Positions 18,924 through 28,409 of a stretch of DNA of 64,000 nt are shown here, piece after piece. The notes beneath the pieces were generated by a model. It worked only from the letters and a program-made list of their open reading frames with translations, did not search any database and was not told the DNA's origin. Positions within the stretch are counted from its first letter, which is position 1. Every line of letters starts with the position of its first letter. Location: positions 441,846 through 505,845 of the forward strand of contig NZ_BBUY01000003.1 in the NCBI RefSeq assembly GCF_001590865.1, read 5' to 3'. Origin of the DNA: Streptomyces sp. NBRC 110611 (GTDB lineage Bacteria > Actinomycetota > Actinomycetes > Streptomycetales > Streptomycetaceae). The translations under genes were made by a program, and so were the position numbers.

Positions 18924-19162
18924 CGACCCCTCCACCGTCGCGCCGCCGTGCACCTCTCGGACCCGTGCCTGGTCGACGGCGGTCCGCGGTGTCGTCCGCC
19001 CATCATAGGAATGCCGGTCGCGGGTTGTGACGCACCCGGGGGTGATCAATACGGCGGGGCCCGGCATTCGCAGCTGTTTTCTCCCGGGATCACCCTGTTT
19101 TTTCCGGCAGGCGGGGGGCGCCCGGAGCCGGCCGGTACGCCCGTCCGTATGCGGCGGCCTGC

Positions 19163-20263
19163 TCAGTCGCGGGCGGGTCCCCGTGGCGGGCTGACGGTCG
19201 TCCTGGGGGAGCGTCGCTGCGACGAGGTCCGCACGATCAGATCGGTCGGTATCACCTGTTCGATGGGCCGCCCGTTGTCGAGCCCCTCGATGGCGTCGAT
19301 GAGGATCTGGACGACGGCGGTGCCGATGCGGCGCGGCTTGAGCGACAGGGTGGTGATGGGCGGCTCGGTGTTCGCGTAGACCGTGGACTCGCTGCAGCAG
19401 ACCAGCAGCAGGTCCTCCGGTACCCGCAGGCCGTAGCGCCGGGCGGCGGCGAGCAGATCGGTGCCGTTGGGGTCGAAGAGCCCGTAGACGGCGTCCGGCC
19501 GGTCCGGGCGGGCCAGCAGCCGGTCCGCGGCGACGGCGCCCGCGCACGGGTCGTGCGCCGGATAGGACTCGTACACCGGGTCCTGGCCGACCCGCTCGCA
19601 CCAGCGCAGATAGGCGGTGGTCGACAGGCGGGTGTAGGTGTCGGTGGTGGTGCCCGTGAGCAGGCCGATACGGCGGGCGCCGGCGTCGGCGAGGTGGTCG
19701 AGCAGGCCGAGGACGGCGGCCTCGTGGTCGTTGTCGACCCAGCCGGTGACCGGCAGGGTGCCGCCGGGGCGGCCGTCGGAGACGACGGGGATGCCGTGCC
19801 GGACGAGTTCGGTGACGACGGGGTCGCCGTCCGCGGGGTCGATCACGACGGTGCCGTCCAGCGCGACGTTGGACCACACGTCGTGGCGGGACGTCGCCGG
19901 GAGGATGACCAGGGCGTATCCGCGGGCCAGCGCGGCGGAGGTGGCGGCTCTGGCCATCTCGGCGAAGTACGCGAACTCGGTGAAGGTGAAAGGTTCATCC
20001 CCGTACGTGGTGACGGTCAGGCCGAGGAGCCCCGACTTGCCGGTACGGAGCGTGCGGGCGGCCGCGGACGGGCGGTAGCCCAGCCGGTCGGCCACCTCGC
20101 GGACATGGCTACGGGTGGCATCCGGAAGCCGGCCCTTGCCGTTGAGCGCGTCGGAGACGGTCGTGATCGACACACCGGCTGCGGCGGCCACGTCCCGGAT
20201 GCCCGCCCGTCCCAGTCGGCGACCGGTCGACCGGCTCACCTGGTGCTTCCCTGCTGCTGTCAT
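19163..20263 (-). CDS. LacI-family transcriptional regulator
   Basis: 366 residues. The N-terminal helix-turn-helix and hinge are typical: IRDVAAAAGVSITTVSDALN, then HVREVADRLGYRPSAAARTL. The periplasmic-binding-like core follows, including GLLTGTTTDTYTR and the dimer-site region VYGLFDPNGTDLL. LacI proteins usually control sugar uptake or catabolism, but no sugar genes are adjacent, so the target is not evident. ATG 20263 starts just before the DNA-binding domain; an upstream 22-residue Arg-rich extension is unlikely. Confidence 0.9.
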   Translation of the reverse strand: MTAAGKHQVSRSTGRRLGRAGIRDVAAAAGVSITTVSDALNGKGRLPDATRSHVREVADRLGYRPSAAARTLRTGKSGLLGLTVTTYGDEPFTFTEFAYFAEMARAATSAALARGYALVILPATSRHDVWSNVALDGTVVIDPADGDPVVTELVRHGIPVVSDGRPGGTLPVTGWVDNDHEAAVLGLLDHLADAGARRIGLLTGTTTDTYTRLSTTAYLRWCERVGQDPVYESYPAHDPCAGAVAADRLLARPDRPDAVYGLFDPNGTDLLAAARRYGLRVPEDLLLVCCSESTVYANTEPPITTLSLKPRRIGTAVVQILIDAIEGLDNGRPIEQVIPTDLIVRTSSQRRSPRTTVSPPRGPARD

Positions 20264-20680
20264 GGCGAGCCGATAGTAGGGCTCAATACGGCCATTCGCG
20301 GGGCGCGGCCGACGGCCACGGAAAGGCACGTTTCTGCAAGGTGATCACCCATCAATGTCCTGCTAAATCAAGGAAGTTGGCGATCATATTGATCGTTCAG
20401 GGGGAGATGTGCCGCCTCTGCCTGCCGATCGCTTCAGGTCTCGAAGAGGTCTCAAGTCACCTTGACGAGGGATGCGCGCCACGGCGCGAGCCACCGGCGC
20501 GCACTCACACGGGGAGCGCGACTGAGGTGCTGCGCGCGGTGCGGTCCTGGCAGCGGGCGCCCGGGCGCGCGTGGGGTGCGGTGCCCGTACCGCTGACGGC
20601 TGGGGCTGCCGTCGGACGGGGCAATCCTCATAAGGTGTGCAGTATTGGAGATGAGCAGGACGGTTCGAGGAGGACCTGCG
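20264..20680. other. 417-bp intergenic region between lacI-like and aminotransferase genes
   Basis: This divergent intergenic region has an AT-richer centre (about 20340-20400, with the imperfect dyad GATCATATTGATC), probably regulatory. An open frame from 20341 reads into the aminotransferase gene in another frame and is Arg/Gly-rich; I do not regard it as a gene. Confidence 0.5.
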
Positions 20681-21760
20681 GTGAGCGAGAAGACCCCGAA
20701 GCTGCGTGCTGCGCTGGACGGCATTCCCACCTACAAGCCCGGCCGGCCGGCGCCCGCCGGTGAGGCCGTCACCTACAAGCTGTCCTCCAACGAGAACCCG
20801 TATCCGCCGTTGCCCGGGGTTCTGGAGAGCGCGGTGACCGCCGCCGGTGCGTTCAACCGCTACCCGGACCTGGCCTGTACGGGTCTGATGGCGGAGCTGT
20901 CGGAACACTTCTCGGTGCCGCTGGAGCATCTGGCGACCGGCACCGGGTCGGTGGGTGTGGCCCAGCAGCTGGTCCAGTCGACGGCCGGGCCGGGGGACGA
21001 AGTGATCTACGCCTGGCGGTCGTTCGAGGCGTACCCGATCATCACCCAGGTCTCCGGCGCCGCGTCCGTGCAGGTCCCGCTGACCTCCGGTGAGGTGCAC
21101 GACCTGGACGCGATGCTGGCCGCGGTCACGGACCGTACCCGGCTGATCTTCGTCTGCAACCCCAACAATCCGACCGGCACCGTCGTGCGCCGTGCGGAAC
21201 TGGAGTCCTTCCTGGACCGGGTGCCGGGCGACGTCCTGGTGGTGCTGGACGAGGCGTACCGCGAGTTCATACGCGACCCGGAGGTGCCGAACGGTATCGA
21301 TCTGTACCGGGACCGCCCCAATGTCTGTGTGCTCCGCACCTTCTCCAAGGCGTACGGTCTGGCCGGGCTGCGGATCGGCTTCGCGGTGGCGCACGAGCCG
21401 GTGGCCGCCGCGCTGCGCAAGACGGCGGTGCCGTTCGGGGTGAGCCAGCTCGCGCAGGAGGCGGCGGTGGCGTCGCTGCGCAGCGAGACGGCGCTGATGG
21501 AGCGGGTCGACGCGCTGGTGGCCGAGCGCACACGGGTGGTCGAGGCTCTGCTCGGGCAGGGCTGGACGGTCCCCGAAACGCAGGCCAACTTCGTCTGGCT
21601 GCGGCTGGGGGAGCGTACGACCGACTTCGCGGCGGCCTGTGAGCGGGCCGGAGTGGTCGTGCGGCCGTTCCCCGGCGAGGGGGTACGGGTGACGATCGGC
21701 GAGACCGCGGCGATGGACCTGTTTCTGCAGGCCGCGGAGGAATTTCGCAAGGCGTTGTAA
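20681..21760 (+). CDS. pat: Histidinol-phosphate/aromatic (phenylalanine) aminotransferase-like PLP enzyme
   Basis: 359 residues, fold-type I aminotransferase. Landmarks: [10 protein letters not shown] (substrate loop), [17 protein letters not shown], the PLP-lysine motif [14 protein letters not shown] and the C-terminal [13 protein letters not shown] (carboxylate-binding Arg). HisC and the Pat-type phenylalanine aminotransferases are close paralogues; the gene is not in a his operon, which favours the aromatic role, consistent with Streptomyces annotations in this neighbourhood. GTG 20681 is selected by GAGGAGG eight bases upstream. Confidence 0.85.
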   Translation: MSEKTPKLRAALDGIPTYKPGRPAPAGEAVTYKLSSNENPYPPLPGVLESAVTAAGAFNRYPDLACTGLMAELSEHFSVPLEHLATGTGSVGVAQQLVQSTAGPGDEVIYAWRSFEAYPIITQVSGAASVQVPLTSGEVHDLDAMLAAVTDRTRLIFVCNPNNPTGTVVRRAELESFLDRVPGDVLVVLDEAYREFIRDPEVPNGIDLYRDRPNVCVLRTFSKAYGLAGLRIGFAVAHEPVAAALRKTAVPFGVSQLAQEAAVASLRSETALMERVDALVAERTRVVEALLGQGWTVPETQANFVWLRLGERTTDFAAACERAGVVVRPFPGEGVRVTIGETAAMDLFLQAAEEFRKAL

Positions 21761-21884
21761 GCCGTTGCCGGCCATGTGGCGCTAGCAGGGCGCCGTAAGG
21801 CGTTGCGAAGCGAGACAAGGCTTTGCGCATCGAGGCCGTGGGTCTGCCGCCCGCGGCCTCCGGCGTGTGTACGCATGGTGTAAA

Positions 21885-21908
21885 GGTGCGTGACTGCAGT
21901 CACGCACC
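21885..21908. promoter_or_regulatory. Perfect 24-bp palindrome between pat and cydA
   Basis: GGTGCGTGACTG and its exact reverse complement form an uninterrupted 24-bp dyad, 125 bp after the pat stop and 47 bp before the Rex operator. With no loop and no T-run it fits an operator better than a terminator. No regulator can be named. Confidence 0.6.
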
Positions 21909-21954
21909 CCCGGGAGCGAAGGTTGCGAAGCCATGGGAGATAATTGCTTGTGAA

Positions 21955-21970
21955 TGTGAACGCGTTCACA
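21955..21970. promoter_or_regulatory. Rex operator of the cyd genes
   Basis: TGTGAACGCGTTCACA is a perfect 16-bp palindrome and an exact fit to the Rex operator of Streptomyces. Rex senses the NADH/NAD+ ratio and represses cydABCD under good aeration in S. coelicolor. A second overlapping dyad, GCTTGTGAA (21946-21954) with TTCACAAGC (21965-21973), surrounds it. Confidence 0.95.
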
Positions 21971-22058
21971 AGCTCGGTCGTTCCATCCCTGTATGTGCCG
22001 ATTTTTGTGACGCGCACGGGACATTGCCCTGGGCAATGGCGACGTAAGGAGAGAAAGG

Positions 22059-23567
22059 GTGGAGCTGGCGTTGGCGCCAGAGACACTGGCGCGATGGCAA
22101 TTCGGCATCACGACCGTCTACCACTTCCTGTTCGTCCCCCTGACGATCTCCCTTGCCGCTCTGGTGGCCGGACTCGAGACCGCATGGGTGCGAACGGGCA
22201 AGGAGAAGTACCTCCAGGCCACCAAGTTCTGGGGCAAGCTCTTTCTGATCAATATCGCGATGGGTGTCGTCACCGGCATCGTCCAGGAGTTCCAGTTCGG
22301 GATGAACTGGTCCGACTACTCGCGGTTCGTCGGTGACGTCTTCGGCGCCCCGCTGGCCTTCGAGGCGCTCATCGCCTTCTTCTTCGAGTCCACCTTCATC
22401 GGTCTGTGGATCTTCGGCTGGGACAAGCTGCCCAAGAAGATCCACTGCTTCTGCATGTGGATGGTCTCGATCGGCACGATCCTCTCGGCGTACTTCATCC
22501 TGGCCGCGAACTCCTGGATGCAGCACCCGGTCGGCTACAAGTACAACGTCGCCAGCGGACGGGCCGAGCTCACCGACTTCTGGAAGGTGCTGACCCAGGA
22601 CACCACCCTGGTCGTCGTCTTCCACACGCTGACCGCCGCCTTTCTCACCGGTGCCGCGTTCATGGTCGGCATCGCCGCGTACCACCTGATGCGCAAGAAG
22701 CACATCAAGGTCATGCGGACCTCGCTGCGCCTCGGTCTGATCACGCTCGTCATAGCCGGCGCCCTCACCGCGATCAGCGGTGACGAGCTCGGCAAGGTCA
22801 TGTTCCGGCAGCAGCCCATGAAGATGGCCGCGGCCGAGGCGCTGTGGGACACCGAACAGCCCGCGCCGTTCTCGGTCTTCGCCTACGGCGATGTCGACAA
22901 GGGCCACAACAAGGTCGCCATCGAGGTTCCCGGCCTGCTCTCCTTCCTCGCGCACAACGACTTCTCATCGCCGGTCCCCGGCATCAACGATGTGAACAAG
23001 GCCGAGCAGGAGAAGTTCGGGGCCGGCGACTACCGGCCCAACATCCCGGTCGCCTACTGGGGCTTCCGCTGGATGATCGGCTTCGGGATGACGTCATTCG
23101 CCATCGGGATCGCCGGTCTCTGGCTCACCCGTAAGAAGTTCTGGCTGTCGCCGGGGCTGCGCACGGGGGACGAGGAACCACCACACCTGGTGCTCACCAA
23201 GAACAAGGTGCTCGGTGCCCGGCTGAGCAAGTGGTACTGGTCGCTGGCCTTCGTCACCCTCGGCTTCCCGCTCCTCGCGAACTCCTGGGGCTGGATCTTC
23301 ACCGAGATGGGCCGCCAGCCCTGGGTCGTCTACGGCGTGCTGCGCACCTCGGACGCGGTCTCCCCGGGTGTCTCGCAGGGCGAGGTGCTCACCTCGATGA
23401 TCGTCTTCACCACGCTCTACGCGATCCTCGCGGTGATCGAGGTCAAGCTGCTGGTGAAGTACGTCAAGGCCGGCCCCCCGGAGCTCACCGACTCCGACCG
23501 CAACCCGCCCACCAGGATCGGCGGCGACAGCACGGACGCCGACCGGCCGATGGCCTTCTCGTACTAG
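22059..23567 (+). CDS. cydA: Cytochrome bd ubiquinol/menaquinol oxidase subunit I
   Basis: 502 residues with about nine membrane segments. CydA carries haems b558, b595 and d and reduces O2 with quinol without pumping protons; it serves under low oxygen. Visible features: the His axial to haem in the first helix region (WQFGITTVYHFLFVPLT), the GRQPWVVYG motif (quinol oxidase signature), and a short Q-loop. GTG 22059 is preceded by AAGGAG. The Rex operator lies about 90 bp upstream; cydB follows after 9 bp. Confidence 0.97.
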   Translation: MELALAPETLARWQFGITTVYHFLFVPLTISLAALVAGLETAWVRTGKEKYLQATKFWGKLFLINIAMGVVTGIVQEFQFGMNWSDYSRFVGDVFGAPLAFEALIAFFFESTFIGLWIFGWDKLPKKIHCFCMWMVSIGTILSAYFILAANSWMQHPVGYKYNVASGRAELTDFWKVLTQDTTLVVVFHTLTAAFLTGAAFMVGIAAYHLMRKKHIKVMRTSLRLGLITLVIAGALTAISGDELGKVMFRQQPMKMAAAEALWDTEQPAPFSVFAYGDVDKGHNKVAIEVPGLLSFLAHNDFSSPVPGINDVNKAEQEKFGAGDYRPNIPVAYWGFRWMIGFGMTSFAIGIAGLWLTRKKFWLSPGLRTGDEEPPHLVLTKNKVLGARLSKWYWSLAFVTLGFPLLANSWGWIFTEMGRQPWVVYGVLRTSDAVSPGVSQGEVLTSMIVFTTLYAILAVIEVKLLVKYVKAGPPELTDSDRNPPTRIGGDSTDADRPMAFSY

Positions 23568-23576
23568 GAGGCGACT

Positions 23577-24578
<1,002 letters not shown>

Positions 24579-24583
24579 CCCGG

Positions 24584-24616
24584 GCTGAGGCCGCTTCCGC
24601 CCGGGGCGGCCTCAGC
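24584..24616 (+). terminator. Hairpin between cydB and cydDC
   Basis: GCTGAGGCCGC (24584-24594) pairs perfectly with 24606-24616 around an 11-base loop, directly after the cydB stop and before cydDC. There is no T-run. It may attenuate transcription or protect the cydAB mRNA end. Confidence 0.6.
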
Positions 24617-24650
24617 CGCGACCTCAGCAGTGGATGTTTCACAGGATGGA

Positions 24651-27600
24651 ATGTTTCACGTGAAACCCGTCGACCCACGTCTGCTCCGCTATGCCCATGC
24701 CACTCGCGGCTTCCTCGTCGCGGTGGTGCTGCTCGGCCTGGCCGGGGCGGGTCTGGTCGTCGGCCAGGCGATGCTGATCGCCGAGATCGTGGTCGGTGCC
24801 TTCCAGCACGGCCTCGGTCCCGGCGGTCTGACCACCCCGCTGGTACTGCTCGCCGCGGTCTCCGTCGGGCGCGGTCTGGTCTCCTGGCTCACCGAGCTGG
24901 CCGCGCACCGGGCCGGCGCGGCGGTGAAGTCCGAACTGCGGATGCGGCTGGTCGAACGGGTGGTGCGGCTGGGACCCGGTGTACGGGTGGCGCGGCCGGG
25001 AGCGGGCGACGAGCCGGCACGGCCGGGGGCGGCCACCGGCACCGCGGCCGATGACCGAGGCGCGGAGATGCGTACCGGCGAACTGACCACCCTCGCCACC
25101 CGCGGTATCGACGCCCTGGACGACTACTTCTCCCGCTATCTGCCGCAGTTGGGGCTGGCGGTCGTCGTCCCCGTCGCGGTGCTCGCCCGGATCGTCACCG
25201 GTGACTGGATCTCGGCGCTGACGATCGTCCTCACCCTCCCGCTGATCCCGCTCTTCATGGTCCTGATCGGCTGGGCCACCCAGTCGCGGATGGACCGCCA
25301 GTGGCGGCTGCTCTCCCGGCTGTCCGACCACTTCCTCGATGTCGTCGAGGGGCTGCCCACCCTCAAGGTCTTCGGCCGGGCCAAGGCCCAGGCCCGCGCC
25401 ATTGGCAGCATCACCAGCGACTACCGCCGCGCCACCCTGCGCACCCTGCGGATCGCCTTCCTCTCCTCGTTCGCGCTGGAGCTGCTCGCCACCATCTCCG
25501 TCGCCCTGGTCGCGGTCGGCATCGGGATGCGGCTGGTCCACGGCGAACTGGATCTCTACACCGGCCTGATGGTGCTGGTCCTGGCGCCCGAGGCGTATCT
25601 GCCGTTGCGGCAGGTGGGCGCGCAGTATCACGCCGCGGCCGAGGGGCTGGCGGCCGCCGAGGAGATCTTCGCAGTACTGGAGACGCCGCTCCCCACGCCC
25701 GGCACCGCGCCCGCGCCCCCGGGGACCGGGCTGGCCGTCGAGAACCTGGTCGTCCGCCACCCAGGCCGGACCGCCGACTCGCTCCCCGCGACCTCGTTCG
25801 AGGTCCGGCCCGGCGAGACCGTCGCGCTGATCGGGCCCTCCGGAGCCGGTAAGTCCACGCTGCTGAGCGTGCTGCTCGGCTTCACCGAGCCGTCCGAGGG
25901 CCGGGCTCTCGTCGACGGCCGGGACATCGCCTCGCTCGCCCCCGACAGCTGGCGGCAGCGGATCGCCTGGGTGCCGCAGCGGCCGCAGCTGTTCGCCGGC
26001 TCCATAGCCGAGAACGTACGGCTGGTACGGCCGGACGCGGACGACGCCGCCGTACGCACCGCTCTGGCCGACGCCGGCGCGCTGGACTTCATCGACGCGC
26101 TCCCCGACGGTATGGCGACTCGGCTCGGCGAATCCGGCGCCGGGCTGTCGGCCGGCCAGCGCCAGCGCCTGGCACTGGCCCGCGCCTTCCTCGCCGACCG
26201 GCCGATCCTGCTGCTGGACGAGCCCACCGCGAACCTGGACGGTGAGACGGAGGAGGCGATCGTCGCCGCGGTCCGCCGGCTCGCGGTCGACCGTACGGTC
26301 CTGCTCGTCGTCCACCGGCCGGCGCTGCTGGCGGTGGCGGACCGGATGGTACGGCTGCCGGATCCGGCGGCGGTGCCGGGACCGGCGGCGGTTTCACGTG
26401 AAACAGCGGGCAGCGCATCCCCAACGTCCGCACCGCTCCCGGCAGTCGAGGCGTCCGACGGCGAGACCGCCCCGGCTTCCGGCCCCGCCGGTGGTCCGGT
26501 GCTCACCCGGCTGCGGCGGATGGCCCGGGCCCGTCGGGCGCGGTTCGCGCTGGCGCTGCTGCTCGGAAGTCTCGCCCTGGGCAGCGCGGTGGGGCTGATG
26601 GCGACCTCCGGCTGGCTGATCTCGCGGGCCGCACAGCAGCCGCCGGTGCTGTATCTGATGGTGGCGGTCACCGCGACCAGGGCGTTCGGCATCGGCCGCG
26701 CGGTCTTCCGGTACGCCGAGCGACTGGTCGCCCATGACGCGGTCTTCCGGATGCTCGCCGACGTACGGGTCGCGGTCTTCCGCCGCCTGGAGCGGCTGGC
26801 GCCGGCCGGGCTCAGAGAGCGTCGCCGCGGCGATCTGCTGTCGCGGCTGGTCGCCGATGTCGATGCGGTGCAGGACTACTTTCTGCGCTGGCTGCTGCCC
26901 GTCGGCGCGGCAGTGCTGGTCGGGGCGGGCGCGGTCGGTTTCACCGGCTGGCTGCTGCCGGAGGCCGGGGTGGTCCTTGCCGTCGGACTGCTGCTCACGG
27001 GCGTGGGCGTGCCGGCCCTCTCGGGCGCGCTGGCCCGGCGGACGGAGCGCCAACTGGCGCCTGCCCGCGGTCGGCTCGCCACGCGGGTGGTCGATGTGCT
27101 CACCGGCACCGCCGAGTTGACGGTGGCCGGCGCCCTTCCGGCCCGTACGGAATCGGTGCGCCGTGCGGACCGCGAGCTGACCCGGGTCGCCGCCCGCTCC
27201 GCCGCCGTGGCCGGGACCGGCGCAGGGCTCTCGGCGCTGCTGTGCGGGCTGACCGTCGCCGCGGCGGCGGTGGCCGGTGTCCAGGCGGTGCACGCGGGCC
27301 GCCTGGACGGAGTGGCACTGGCGGTTGTCGTGCTGACTCCACTCGCCGCGTTCGAGGCGGTGACCGGGCTGCCACTGGCCGTGCAGTACCGGCAGCGCAC
27401 CCGGCGCGCCGCCGAGCGGGTCTTCGAGGTGCTGGACGCGCCCGAACCGGTGCATGAGCCGGTCGCGCCCGCGGAGCCGCCCACGACACCGTTCCCCCTG
27501 GTCGTACGGGATCTGGGGGCGCGCCACCCCGGTCAGGACCGGCCGGCGCTGGAGGGGATCGGCTTCACCTTGACGGCCGGTCACCGGCTCGCCGTCGTCG

Positions 27601-28280
27601 GCTCGTCCGGCGCCGGCAAGTCCACGCTGGCGCAGGTGTTGCTGCGCTTCCTGGACCGGGAATCGGGGGCGTACACGCTGGGCGGAGCGGACGCCCAGGC
27701 GGTGGACGGTGATGCGGTCCGGCGGCTGGTGGGGCTGTGCGCGCAGGACGCCCACCTCTTCGACAGCTCACTGCGGGAGAACCTCCGGCTCGCCCGCCGC
27801 GACCGGAGCACCGGCGCGGAGGGCGACGACCATGACCTCTGGGAGGCGCTCGACCGGGCCCGGCTCGCCGACTGGGTGCGGGGACTGCCGGACGGGCTGG
27901 ACACCATGGTCGGGGAGCACGGCGCCCGGCTGTCCGGTGGCCAGCGGCAGCGGCTGGCCCTGGCCCGTGCACTGCTGGCGGACTTCCCGGTGCTCGTCCT
28001 GGACGAGCCCGCCGAGCACCTCGACCTGGCCACCGCCGATGCGCTGACCGCCGATCTGCTGGCCGCGACCGAGGGCCGTACCACGGTCCTGATCACCCAC
28101 CGGCTCACCGGCCTGGAGGCGGTCGACGAAGTGCTGGTACTGGAGCACGGCCGGGCCGTGCAGCGCGGCGGATACCCGGAGCTGGCCGCGGCGGACGGTC
28201 CGTTCCGGCGGATGCTGGAGCGCGAGCGGGCGGTGGACGCGGTGTACGGCGAGGCGGCGGGCGTACGGGCCGGCGCATAG
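24651..28280 (+). CDS. cydDC: Fused CydD-CydC ABC transporter for cytochrome bd assembly
   Basis: 1209 residues: two complete ABC half-transporters in one chain. The first has membrane segments to about 330, Walker A GPSGAGKST (about 397) and signature LSAGQRQRLALARAF (about 500). The second has membrane segments from about 620 to 900, Walker A GSSGAGKST (about 984) and signature LSGGQRQRLALARAL. CydDC exports reduced thiols/haem-linked reductant needed to assemble the bd oxidase. ATG 24651 is chosen over GTG 24630 because AGGATGGA precedes it. parS sites cover codons 1-6 (MFHVKP) and codons 581-585 (VSRET) in the Ala/Pro-rich linker between the halves. Confidence 0.94.
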   Translation: MFHVKPVDPRLLRYAHATRGFLVAVVLLGLAGAGLVVGQAMLIAEIVVGAFQHGLGPGGLTTPLVLLAAVSVGRGLVSWLTELAAHRAGAAVKSELRMRLVERVVRLGPGVRVARPGAGDEPARPGAATGTAADDRGAEMRTGELTTLATRGIDALDDYFSRYLPQLGLAVVVPVAVLARIVTGDWISALTIVLTLPLIPLFMVLIGWATQSRMDRQWRLLSRLSDHFLDVVEGLPTLKVFGRAKAQARAIGSITSDYRRATLRTLRIAFLSSFALELLATISVALVAVGIGMRLVHGELDLYTGLMVLVLAPEAYLPLRQVGAQYHAAAEGLAAAEEIFAVLETPLPTPGTAPAPPGTGLAVENLVVRHPGRTADSLPATSFEVRPGETVALIGPSGAGKSTLLSVLLGFTEPSEGRALVDGRDIASLAPDSWRQRIAWVPQRPQLFAGSIAENVRLVRPDADDAAVRTALADAGALDFIDALPDGMATRLGESGAGLSAGQRQRLALARAFLADRPILLLDEPTANLDGETEEAIVAAVRRLAVDRTVLLVVHRPALLAVADRMVRLPDPAAVPGPAAVSRETAGSASPTSAPLPAVEASDGETAPASGPAGGPVLTRLRRMARARRARFALALLLGSLALGSAVGLMATSGWLISRAAQQPPVLYLMVAVTATRAFGIGRAVFRYAERLVAHDAVFRMLADVRVAVFRRLERLAPAGLRERRRGDLLSRLVADVDAVQDYFLRWLLPVGAAVLVGAGAVGFTGWLLPEAGVVLAVGLLLTGVGVPALSGALARRTERQLAPARGRLATRVVDVLTGTAELTVAGALPARTESVRRADRELTRVAARSAAVAGTGAGLSALLCGLTVAAAAVAGVQAVHAGRLDGVALAVVVLTPLAAFEAVTGLPLAVQYRQRTRRAAERVFEVLDAPEPVHEPVAPAEPPTTPFPLVVRDLGARHPGQDRPALEGIGFTLTAGHRLAVVGSSGAGKSTLAQVLLRFLDRESGAYTLGGADAQAVDGDAVRRLVGLCAQDAHLFDSSLRENLRLARRDRSTGAEGDDHDLWEALDRARLADWVRGLPDGLDTMVGEHGARLSGGQRQRLALARALLADFPVLVLDEPAEHLDLATADALTADLLAATEGRTTVLITHRLTGLEAVDEVLVLEHGRAVQRGGYPELAAADGPFRRMLERERAVDAVYGEAAGVRAGA
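24653..24666. other. parS: parS site 6, overlapping the cydDC start codon
   Basis: Perfect GTTTCACGTGAAAC whose first G is the last base of the cydDC ATG; it encodes FHVK. A half-copy GTTTCAC also occurs at 24636-24642. Confidence 0.93.
26391..26404. other. parS: parS site 7, inside cydDC
   Basis: Perfect GTTTCACGTGAAAC in frame within the linker that joins the CydD and CydC halves, read as Val-Ser-Arg-Glu-Thr. It is the last parS of the window. Confidence 0.93.
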
Positions 28281-28409
28281 CGCGGTACGGGCGGCAGGCG
28301 GAGGCGGTAGGAGCGGTAGGGGGCGGCAGGTACCAGGGCACCCAGGAGCCGAGCGCTCCCCGTTGCCCCATAACCGCACTTTCCTTGCAAATGCCCACTT
28401 ATTACTCTC

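Noticed and set aside
17811..19877. 688-codon open frame on the minus strand
   Set aside because: Only the part from 18923 down is the metallophosphoesterase; the upstream part is Arg/Pro-rich and antisense to the LacI gene.
20341..20763. 140-codon + strand frame before the aminotransferase gene
   Set aside because: Arg/Gly-rich with no motif, overlaps the aminotransferase in another frame, and has no proper ribosome site.
22007..22022. Second Rex site (TTGTGACGCGCACGGG) near cydA
   Set aside because: Only one half-site fits; the right half has no TTCACA.
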